NCBI GenBank assembly: GCA_018402605.1
Contig: JAGYIK010000035.1
Location: 1-11,473 of the forward strand
DNA from: Litorivicinus sp.
GTDB lineage: Bacteria; Pseudomonadota; Gammaproteobacteria; Pseudomonadales; Litorivicinaceae
DNA: 11,473 bases
Direction: 5' to 3'
Numbering within the stretch: the first letter of the stretch is position 1; each line of letters starts with the position of its first letter. Positions 1 through 6,004 of this stretch are shown here, in pieces. A program made the translations under genes and the position numbers. The notes below the pieces were generated by a model. The model was not told where the DNA came from and searched no databases. It worked only from the letters and a program-made list of their open reading frames with translations.

Positions 1-570
1 TGGGTAACCGAGCGTCAGCAGGGTTTGAATGTTTGTGGGTGATTGACCACACCATGGGCCGTTGCAATAGAGCAAGAGTATTTTTGCGTTGGAGAAATCC
101 CACAATCCGTCTGATTGGATTACACCAAATTGCGTTTCAAGAATATCTGCGATGGTCAGTGGATCGGATTTGCTCAACGAAAGCGAGGACCAGGGGATAT
201 TGACGGCGCTCGGGATCATACCTTTGGCAGCCCAGTCTGGTGTCCGCGAGTCGATGACAAGTGCATCGATTTCACCAAAATCATGTTTTTCCATCAAATC
301 CATCAGCTCGAGTTCACCGATCGTCTCAACACCGGGAGCAACCGTCATGGGTTGCACGCAAAACGGCGGGCATGGGCGCGATGTCAGGGCAAATTCATCA
401 TCAATACGATTCGCTGTATCTGGGTTACGCTCGATCACGACTGTTTGGCCTCGATGTTGCACTTCAAGACTCTCGAGCGTGCTACTGATCCCCACAGCCT
501 GATCATTGCCGACCGCGATCAAAGGGTGCGCGATCAATAGTGCGCCCACAACGATCCATTGGTGTTTCAT
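1..570 (-). CDS. Secreted rhodanese-like domain protein, 3' end cut by window edge
   Basis: Reading the minus strand from ATG at 570 gives 190 codons open to the window edge with no stop, so the C-terminus is missing. AAGGAGT sits 4-5 bases before the ATG, a strong ribosome binding site. Residues 1-20 form a signal-peptide-like hydrophobic start (MKHQWIVVGALLIAHPLIAV), so the protein is probably periplasmic. Residues 65-75 hold a CPPFC motif (Cys67, Cys71) followed by QPM. From about residue 84 the rhodanese fold is recognisable: VIDSRTPDWAAKGMIPSAVNIPW (around 105-127) and the active-site loop YCNGPWCGQSP, in which Cys169 is the likely catalytic cysteine and Cys174 is an extra one. Rhodaneses move sulfane sulfur or bind oxyanions through this loop; the substrate here is unknown. 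Normally only about 20-30 more residues would follow. The gene is divergent from pdsO. Two plus-strand reading frames of over 130 codons across it are shadows. Confidence 0.88.
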   Translation of the reverse strand, partial: MKHQWIVVGALLIAHPLIAVGNDQAVGISSTLESLEVQHRGQTVVIERNPDTANRIDDEFALTSRPCPPFCVQPMTVAPGVETIGELELMDLMEKHDFGEIDALVIDSRTPDWAAKGMIPSAVNIPWSSLSLSKSDPLTIADILETQFGVIQSDGLWDFSNAKILLLYCNGPWCGQSPTNIQTLLTLGYP

Positions 571-643
571 GTTGACTCCTTGCTTGGATGAACCCAGATC
601 GTTTCAGGCTAGAACGACTCGAGGACCCTGTCCAGATTCGAAT

Positions 644-685
644 CCATTTGTTCTCCACCATCTGTCGGGCGGTCCTCCCATCTGT
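644..685 (+). promoter_or_regulatory. Three CCATYTGT repeats in the rhodanese-pdsO divergent region
   Basis: The 166 bp between the divergent rhodanese and pdsO starts holds CCATTTGT at 644-651 and CCATCTGT at 658-665 and 678-685, all in the same orientation. The last two are exactly 20 bp apart, about two helical turns, so they would lie on the same DNA face. A related sequence in the opposite orientation (TCAAATGG) lies upstream of pdsR. OmpR-family regulators bind tandem direct repeats, so PdsR is a reasonable candidate binder; that is inference. No convincing -35/-10 pair was found on either strand here. Confidence 0.35.
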
Positions 686-736
686 TTGTCTCAAGACGGC
701 GTGTAATGGGTCCATCCAAACGAAGGAGGATGACAG

Positions 737-1435
737 ATGAAACAATTGGTAATTGGCGCGTTGGCGCTTGGGCTCTCGGTAGCGACCTGGGCACAGAGTG
801 AATCGAAGATGCCTGAGCATATTGGCTTTGGCTCCGGCGCTTTGTTGGGTGGCTCAATTGCAGGCCCGGTTGGGGTAGTGGTCGGCGGGACACTCGGCAC
901 CCTGATTGGCCATGATGTGGTCAATGATCGCGTGATTGCAAAAAAGAATCAGGAACTCAGTGGGCTGCATCGAGAGATTGGTGAGGCACGCCAGGCGCTC
1001 GCTTTGGTGAACGCTGAGCAAGCCAAAGCAGAAGCTGAACTGGCAGCGTTCCGCGATTTGCTCGGTGAGCTGTCGGTGGCGATTCATTTTGAGACCGACT
1101 CGGCCATGACTGCTGCGCGGTATCGCCAGGCACTGGAGGCGGTCGCGCATGCGTCGCAGCGCATTGAGGGTTTGACAATCGAACTGGTGGGTCACACCGA
1201 TCCGACTGGAGCCGAAGAGTACAATCAAGCCCTTAGTGAGGCCCGTGCGCGCTCAGTAGGCGAGATATTGATGACCTCCGGTGCCCCAGTTTCGGCACTC
1301 AACACGCTGGGGTTAGGAGAGCGAGAGGCCCTTGCCGATGGCGCTTGTGGGTTCTACGCGCTGGATCGTCGGGTTGATTTAAAGCTTGGCTTTCAAGGGA
1401 AGCCGGTCAGTGACACGCTCTATTCGAGTCGGTGA
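737..1435 (+). CDS. pdsO: Sortase-system-associated OmpA-family protein PdsO
   Basis: The 232-residue product begins at an ATG preceded by AAGGAGG with 7 bases of spacing. Residues 1-19 are a signal peptide with likely cleavage after ATWA. Residues 30-58 are a glycine zipper rich in G, A and V, and residues 66-106 form a charged helical or coiled-coil linker. An OmpA C-terminal peptidoglycan-binding domain spans about 110-218: the VAIHFETDSA strand, the GHTDPTG motif (Asp155), LSEARARSV (Arg170) and DRRVDLKL (Arg212). These are the residues OmpA-like domains use to hold diaminopimelate. The zipper-plus-OmpA layout directly before this response regulator/kinase pair matches the PdsO family, which co-occurs with the proteobacterial dedicated sortase system; its exact role is unknown. 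A generic OmpA-family lipoprotein is unlikely because there is no lipobox. Confidence 0.82.
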   Translation: MKQLVIGALALGLSVATWAQSESKMPEHIGFGSGALLGGSIAGPVGVVVGGTLGTLIGHDVVNDRVIAKKNQELSGLHREIGEARQALALVNAEQAKAEAELAAFRDLLGELSVAIHFETDSAMTAARYRQALEAVAHASQRIEGLTIELVGHTDPTGAEEYNQALSEARARSVGEILMTSGAPVSALNTLGLGEREALADGACGFYALDRRVDLKLGFQGKPVSDTLYSSR

Positions 1436-1443
1436 ACCCTGTC

Positions 1444-1462
1444 GGGGGTAATCAGCACCCCC
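1444..1462 (+). terminator. Short GC hairpin after pdsO
   Basis: GGGGGT (1444-1449) pairs perfectly with ACCCCC (1457-1462) around a 7-base loop, 9 bases after the pdsO stop. No run of T follows, so it is not a classical intrinsic terminator. It may weaken read-through from pdsO into pdsR or protect the pdsO 3' end. Confidence 0.4.
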
Positions 1463-1518
1463 AATCCCGAGACATTGACTGGCGACGACAGCCTGCAGCA
1501 TGGAGATAAAACGATGGG

Positions 1519-1536
1519 TCAAATGCGATCAAATGG
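1519..1536 (+). promoter_or_regulatory. Tandem TCAAATG direct repeat upstream of pdsR
   Basis: TCAAATG occurs at 1519-1525 and again at 1529-1535, a perfect 7-base repeat with a 10 bp period. It lies about 105-120 bp before the pdsR start, in a 204 bp stretch where I see no gene. Tandem repeats one helical turn apart are the usual form of OmpR-family binding sites, so an autoregulatory PdsR site is plausible. The reverse complement of the second copy with its flank, CCATTTGA, resembles the CCATYTGT repeats upstream of pdsO. A chance repeat cannot be excluded. Confidence 0.35.
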
Positions 1537-1639
1537 TGCTCTGATTCCGCGGCCGCCAAACCGGCTCTTTCGGGCAAAACAAGGTATGGTGACACTTCGG
1601 GAGCGTGAACAATTGACCTTTGAATGGACCGGAGGCGCG

Positions 1640-2332
1640 ATGCACTCACATATCGTAGTGGTTGAAGATGATGTCGACCAGTTGGCGAACTACTCCTATG
1701 CCCTGACTAAAAAGGGTTTCACGGTGTCAGGTTATGAGACTGTTGATGAGGTGCATCATGCCTTGACTGGCCAGCCGAGCCTGGTGCTATTGGATATTCA
1801 TCTCGGTCAGGATCCAGACGCTGGCTTTACCATCTGTCGCTGGTTATTGGATCGCTATCCTGGACTGCCCGTGATTTTTTTGACCAGCAGGACCGATGAA
1901 ATCGATCAGATTTTTGGTTTGCGTCTCGGTGCTTGGGACTATCTCACCAAACCGATTTCGACGGCACTCTTGGTTGAAAAGGTTGCGGCTGTTCTGAAAC
2001 GCGCAAATCGCAGCCGGGGAGCGATGGGCCCGGTGTTGCAGGATGGTGCGCTGATTGTTGATCCGGATCGCGCACTGGTCTCATTTCACGGGGAGCATGT
2101 CAGCTTAACTGTGACAGAGCTTGCGATTTTGGAAGCGCTGTTACGGGCGCAAGGTGCGATTTTGACCTATGATCAGTTGGCAGAGCGCACCCGACAAACC
2201 GTGGTGACGAACAACACCTTAAGCACGCATATCAAACACATCCGCCGAAAACTCAAAGCGATCGATGCCGAGTTCGACGCCTTAATCAACGTCTACGGCA
2301 CCGGCTATCGCTGGGAGTCGCCGCCTGGATGA
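1640..2332 (+). CDS. pdsR: OmpR/PhoB-family response regulator PdsR
   Basis: The chosen ATG at 1640 follows GGAGG with 4 bases of spacing and gives 230 residues, the normal OmpR-family length. The same frame stays open upstream to a TTG at 1475, but that extension has no domain and no good ribosome binding site. The receiver domain covers about 4-115: acidic Glu9, Asp10 and Asp11, phospho-acceptor Asp52 in VLLDIHLG, Thr82/Ser83 and Lys104 in YLTKP. The winged-helix DNA-binding domain covers about 130-226, with VSLTVTELAILEALLR, the recognition helix NTLSTHIKHIRRKL and the closing hairpin VYGTGYRWE. Its TGA overlaps the pdsS ATG (ATGA), so the two are translationally coupled. Position next to pdsO and a CBM9-like sensor kinase supports the dedicated-sortase regulator family. 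If its sortase partners are absent from the genome, it is simply an OmpR-type regulator. Confidence 0.88.
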   Translation: MHSHIVVVEDDVDQLANYSYALTKKGFTVSGYETVDEVHHALTGQPSLVLLDIHLGQDPDAGFTICRWLLDRYPGLPVIFLTSRTDEIDQIFGLRLGAWDYLTKPISTALLVEKVAAVLKRANRSRGAMGPVLQDGALIVDPDRALVSFHGEHVSLTVTELAILEALLRAQGAILTYDQLAERTRQTVVTNNTLSTHIKHIRRKLKAIDAEFDALINVYGTGYRWESPPG

Positions 2333-4182
2333 AACTGAGCCTCAGGGTCAAGTTGTTTGTTTTTGTGCCGGTGTTGGCCTTGTTGCCGTGGCTTGGCTAT
2401 CAAACCTTCCAAAAACTTGAGGTGTTCGCGACCGAGGCGCAAACCGAGGCCTTGCGTGTTCTTGCTGAGCCGCTGCGCGTTGAGTTGGAGGCCTTAGCAC
2501 CGCCAATCCCCCCGCGTGGCTTGACCTTCACAGTTGAGCCGCTCGCACAGGCGCCGGTGCTCGATGGATTTGTTGATGACTGGCCGGTCGGATCCGCGGT
2601 GCTCAATGATGACCGGATCGGTTTGCGTCTGGGCCAGCATGGTGCGTCGGTATACCTGGTAGCAGAGGTCCGTGATGCGACGCGGTTTTATTCAGAGCCT
2701 CGCTTCGGTCGGGAGCGTGCCACGCCCTTTGATGGACTGTTACTTCGTCAAGTCGAGACGCCGAACGCTGATCGCGTGCTTCTGGCGACCGAGGCATCCG
2801 GTCGATTCGTGGTTCCGTTTATGGAGACAACTGTACCGATGATTCCGCGCGAGCCTGTCGCCGGTTATTGGTGGGAGCTGGCGGGTGGTTATCGGGTGGA
2901 ATGGCAGATGCCGCTTGCGTTCTTTAACCGAGGCGCGGTTGAGCTTGTTGTCACCGATCACAATCTAACCAATCCCGGTCAACACACCTATCGGTTTCAG
3001 GTACAAACCTTCCCTGTCGCCCTGCAGCAGTTAGCAGTGCGATTGGCCGGTGAAACGCGCCAGATTATGGTGCTTGATGCCAACCGGCAGGTGGTTACTA
3101 AAACACCGCCACCAGACACTGTGCTGCCCCTGCGACGCTTGGATGGGTCCGACGAGGGGCCTTCAATCGACACAGACACGGTGACGATTGAGGTGCCAAT
3201 CTGGACCGAGCAGGGCGCTCGATACTGGGTTTTAATTCGCTCACCGAAAAGCGTAGTCATTGGTGGCGCGCAGCAGGCACTGGTGAGCCTTGGATGGCAG
3301 ACCTTGGGTGTGCTTGTGGTCTTGATCATCGGGTTGTCGGTCTTTGCTGGTCGCTTGGCTGAGCGGATTACCCGATTGCGCCGCGAGCTCCGGTCCTACC
3401 TCGACAGTCGCGGGAGACTGTCTCAAACGCCCAATTTATCGGACACCGAGGCGTCCGACGAAGTTGGGGAACTCTCACGCGACATCGCTCAAGTGCTGTC
3501 CGATTTACAACGCTATACGCTGTTTTTAGAGCGGATTCCGCGCACATTGCGCCACGAGCTGAGTAATCCCATGAGCGCTATTCAGACCTCTCTTGAGTTA
3601 TTGAGTGATGAGCAGGATCCATTGCAGCAAGCCAGACTGCGTGCGACTGCCGAGCGTGGCATCCAGAAATTGGAATCGACGCTCGCGAAAGTGACCGAGG
3701 CGGCGAGCCTTGAAGAGGCGTTGCGTGATGAAGAACAGCGCCCCTTTAATGTGGTCACAGTGATTCAAAACGCATTGCATGCGATGCAGTTATCCGTTCC
3801 AGACCGTCAATTTATTCTCGATGCGCCGGATTCTCAGGTGATGATTCTCGGCAATGACCTTCGCTTTGAGCAGCTGCTGGATAAATTGCTCGACAATGCC
3901 TGTGATTACACACCACCCGAGGGCCGCATCCGAGTTTCGATCCGAAATCATATTACGCACGCGGATGTGATGGTCGAGAACGACGGGCCGCAGGTCTCAG
4001 AGACCGCGTCAAGCGATGCGTTTCAGATGTTCACCGGCACACGCAATGACTCCACTGGTTTACATTTAGGGCTGGGTTTATATGTGGTGCGCGTGATTGC
4101 CGAGTCGATGGGGGCTGAAGTCAGTATGACGAACTGTGCGCGTGGTGTCGTAGTCGCTGTGCGCGGGTTGCAGACCCTTTAG
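2329..4182 (+). CDS. pdsS: Sensor histidine kinase PdsS with CBM9-like periplasmic domain
   Basis: The 617-residue protein starts inside the pdsR stop codon. TM1 is at about 7-25, a large periplasmic sensor at about 26-318 and TM2 at about 320-341, followed by a HAMP-like linker (342-400). In the sensor, residues 70-225 resemble carbohydrate-binding family 9/DOMON sandwiches: APVLDGFVDDWP, then DRIGLRLGQHGASVYLVAEVRD and a later WWELAGGYRVEWQMPLAFF strand pair. The DHp helix carries the H box LRHELSNPM with phospho-acceptor His409; Glu410 and Asn413 fit the HExxN phosphatase motif. The ATPase domain has the N box (DKLLDNACDY, Asn523), G1 (NDGPQ, Asp552) and G2 (GLHLGLGLY). It should autophosphorylate His409 and pass phosphate to PdsR Asp52. 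The ligand is unknown. From memory, family members are closer to 700 residues, so this one may be somewhat short. Confidence 0.86.
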   Translation: MKLSLRVKLFVFVPVLALLPWLGYQTFQKLEVFATEAQTEALRVLAEPLRVELEALAPPIPPRGLTFTVEPLAQAPVLDGFVDDWPVGSAVLNDDRIGLRLGQHGASVYLVAEVRDATRFYSEPRFGRERATPFDGLLLRQVETPNADRVLLATEASGRFVVPFMETTVPMIPREPVAGYWWELAGGYRVEWQMPLAFFNRGAVELVVTDHNLTNPGQHTYRFQVQTFPVALQQLAVRLAGETRQIMVLDANRQVVTKTPPPDTVLPLRRLDGSDEGPSIDTDTVTIEVPIWTEQGARYWVLIRSPKSVVIGGAQQALVSLGWQTLGVLVVLIIGLSVFAGRLAERITRLRRELRSYLDSRGRLSQTPNLSDTEASDEVGELSRDIAQVLSDLQRYTLFLERIPRTLRHELSNPMSAIQTSLELLSDEQDPLQQARLRATAERGIQKLESTLAKVTEAASLEEALRDEEQRPFNVVTVIQNALHAMQLSVPDRQFILDAPDSQVMILGNDLRFEQLLDKLLDNACDYTPPEGRIRVSIRNHITHADVMVENDGPQVSETASSDAFQMFTGTRNDSTGLHLGLGLYVVRVIAESMGAEVSMTNCARGVVVAVRGLQTL

Positions 4183-4185
4183 GTC

Positions 4186-4203
4186 TTGTCACAATGCTGT
4201 CAT
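4186..4203 (+). promoter_or_regulatory. Pho-box-like site upstream of ppk2
   Basis: The 18 bases TTGTCACAATGCTGTCAT form two 7-base direct repeats (TTGTCAC, CTGTCAT) separated by 4 bases, the geometry of the PhoB Pho box (CTGTCAT, 4 bases, CTGTCAY). Both TGTCA cores are intact, with an 11 bp period. A third, weaker repeat (ATGTGGT, 4208-4214) continues the same period. It begins 4 bp after the pdsS stop. A poor -10-like TGCAGT lies 10 bp downstream at 4214-4219. Transcription would then start near 4226, which suits the GTG start at 4244. The binder could be PhoB or the adjacent PhoB-like PdsR. Confidence 0.5.
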
Positions 4204-4243
4204 AGAGATGTGGTGCAGTGCGCGTTCGACTGAGGAGCAGATT

Positions 4244-5161
4244 GTGACTGAATCAACGGAATGGACCGAGCTCGAGCGCCGCTTAGAGCTCGAAGATCTC
4301 TTTGATGAACTCTATGAAACCGAGCTTGAAGATGACCTCTTGATTTCGCAAAAGGTGCGAGAGGTCTACAAGGGTGCGCGTCCCCCGCAAATGGACCGTC
4401 GTTTGTATTTCCGAGAACTCTTGCGGTTGCAGTTTGAGCTCATCAAATTACAAGACTGGGTTGAAGCCACCGGTGAAAAGGTCTGTGTCGTGTTTGAAGG
4501 CAGGGACTCGGCCGGAAAGGGTGGGGTCATTAAGCGCATCATGCAGCGTCTGAATCCGCGGATCTGCCGTGTTGTGGCGCTATCCAAACCGACCGAGCAG
4601 GAGCGAACGCAATGGTACTTCCAGCGCTATGTCAGTTATCTGCCTGCGGCTGGTGAAATCGTGCTGTTTGATCGGTCTTGGTACAACCGAGCCGGTGTCG
4701 AGCGGGTCATGGGCTTTGCCAGCCAAGAGCAGGTCAGTGAGTTCATGCAAGACGCACCGGAGTTTGAACGCATGATCACGCGTTCAGGGATCCGACTGGT
4801 CAAATATTGGTTCTCAATTACCGATGAGGAGCAGCAGCTGCGGTTCTTGATGCGGATCCATGACCCGATGAAGCAGTGGAAGTTGTCGCCAATGGATTTG
4901 CAATCTCGGGTGCGTTGGGAGGACTACACCAAGGCCAAAGAAGAGATGTTCCGCGCAACCAATATCCCTGAAGCACCTTGGTATGTTGTGGAGGCGAATG
5001 ACAAGCGACGCGCACGCCTCAACTGTATTGCGCACCTCTTGGATTTGATCCCGTATCACGAGATTCCAAAAGAGACAGTCGAATTACCGCATCGGGTGTT
5101 TAACTCAAATTACGAGCGCGGAGAACTGCCGCGCGAGCTCTACGTGCCGGAGCGCTACTGA
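4244..5161 (+). CDS. ppk2: Polyphosphate kinase 2 (PPK2, class I type)
   Basis: PPK2 enzymes transfer phosphate reversibly between polyphosphate and nucleotides, mostly making NTP from NDP in the cytoplasm. The P-loop kinase core is clear: Walker A FEGRDSAGKGG (residues 84-94, Asp88 and Lys92), the Walker B-like VLFDRSWYNRAGVE (Asp143, Arg144) and the lid segment RIHDPMKQWKLSPMD (about 204-218, Lys213). The end of the protein, about 245-305, is typical of single-domain PPK2 (APWYVVEANDKRRAR). I chose GTG at 4244, giving 305 residues, because GAGGAG lies 6 bases before it. The upstream ATG at 4208 has no ribosome binding site and falls within the putative promoter. The first 35 residues are very acidic and probably helical. 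Class I membership is judged from length and motifs only, and phosphorylation direction cannot be read from the sequence. It lies 61 bp after pdsS and 45 bp before the amidohydrolase. Confidence 0.93.
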   Translation: MTESTEWTELERRLELEDLFDELYETELEDDLLISQKVREVYKGARPPQMDRRLYFRELLRLQFELIKLQDWVEATGEKVCVVFEGRDSAGKGGVIKRIMQRLNPRICRVVALSKPTEQERTQWYFQRYVSYLPAAGEIVLFDRSWYNRAGVERVMGFASQEQVSEFMQDAPEFERMITRSGIRLVKYWFSITDEEQQLRFLMRIHDPMKQWKLSPMDLQSRVRWEDYTKAKEEMFRATNIPEAPWYVVEANDKRRARLNCIAHLLDLIPYHEIPKETVELPHRVFNSNYERGELPRELYVPERY

Positions 5162-5186
5162 CCTCGATCGCACAGCTTGCTATGCT
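5158..5186 (+). promoter_or_regulatory. Possible sigma-70 promoter for the amidohydrolase gene
   Basis: CTGACC (5158-5163) and TATGCT (5181-5186) each match four of six consensus bases, with an ideal 17 bp spacer. The start point would fall near 5193, leaving only a very short leader before the ribosome binding site at 5194-5200. The gene may equally be transcribed with ppk2. Confidence 0.25.
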
Positions 5187-5206
5187 CAGGCGCAGAGGAG
5201 ATCCCG

Positions 5207-6004
5207 ATGCGTCTGAGTTTGTTGCAATACACCGCTGAAGCGTCTGTTTCTGATTCAGAGGCGCGTCTCTATCCGTTACTGCACCAGGCGGTTTCCGATC
5301 ATTCGGATGTCATCGTGTTACCTGAATGCGCCTTGTTTTTGTCGACAAGCCAATCTGCGTCACGCGATGCGGCCTTGACCATGGACTCTGAGCCGGTGGC
5401 TCGATTGGCAGCCTTTGCCAACGCGCACGCTGTGTGGCTCGTGGTCGGCTCACTGATCATGTCAGTCAATGGCGTCGTGACCAATCGTCAGTTGGTGTTC
5501 AATCGCGCGGGTGACTTGGTGCAGACCTACGACAAACTGCACCTGTTTGATGTGCAGTTGGCCTCGGGTGAGACCTATCGAGAAAGTGCGTTATTTACCC
5601 GGGGAACCGATCCTGCACTGGTCGACATCGAGGGCGTGCCCGTTGGGCTCAGTATTTGTTTCGATGTTCGATTTCCGAAACTGTATCGGCACTATGCGGC
5701 ACGTGGTGCGGCGACCGTCCTAGTCCCTGCAGCCTTCACTAAAACAACGGGTGCAGCGCATTGGCATGCACTACTGCGTGCGCGGGCGATTGAGAATGGC
5801 CTATTTGTCGCGGCCGCCGCGCAATGTGGCGAGACCCGAGAGGGGCGTCAGACCTACGGACATTCTGTGGTATTCGACCCTTGGGGGCAGTGTCTGGGCG
5901 AACTCGCCGATGCTCCAGGTGTGTTGACTGTGCACCTCGATCTCGATCGGGTGAGTCAGGCGCGTGCGCAAATTCCGGTATTGCCGCAAGATCGGGATTT
6001 TTAG
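5207..6004 (+). CDS. Nitrilase-superfamily carbon-nitrogen hydrolase (Nit-like amidase)
   Basis: The ATG at 5207 has AGAGGAG six bases upstream and gives 265 residues starting MRLSLLQYTA, where the nitrilase fold normally starts. The in-frame ATG at 5177 would only add ten unrelated residues. The Glu-Lys-Cys catalytic triad is complete: Glu40 in VLPECAL, Lys110 in YDKLHLFD and Cys151 in SICFDVRFP. The KLHLFD...YRES stretch and the fold end (GHSVVFDPWGQCLGE) resemble Nit1/Nit2-type enzymes such as deaminated glutathione amidase, which repairs a transaminase by-product of glutathione in the cytoplasm. That substrate is inferred from overall motif style, and another small amide is possible. No signal peptide is seen. 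Its TAG overlaps the end of the convergent sugar dehydrogenase gene by 4 bp, so there is no room for a conventional terminator between them. Confidence 0.87.
   Translation: MRLSLLQYTAEASVSDSEARLYPLLHQAVSDHSDVIVLPECALFLSTSQSASRDAALTMDSEPVARLAAFANAHAVWLVVGSLIMSVNGVVTNRQLVFNRAGDLVQTYDKLHLFDVQLASGETYRESALFTRGTDPALVDIEGVPVGLSICFDVRFPKLYRHYAARGAATVLVPAAFTKTTGAAHWHALLRARAIENGLFVAAAAQCGETREGRQTYGHSVVFDPWGQCLGELADAPGVLTVHLDLDRVSQARAQIPVLPQDRDF

Noticed and set aside
89..540. Two long plus-strand reading frames (137 and 141 codons) over the left end
   Set aside because: They lie opposite the rhodanese gene, have no ribosome binding site or recognisable domain, and the minus-strand product is clearly a real protein.
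1475..1639. N-terminal extension of PdsR from a TTG start
   Set aside because: The resulting 55 residues match no domain, while ATG at 1640 has GGAGG in place and gives the standard response-regulator length.
4208..4243. ppk2 start at ATG 4208
   Set aside because: There is no ribosome binding site before it and it overlaps the putative Pho-box repeats; GTG 4244 has GAGGAG at the right distance.
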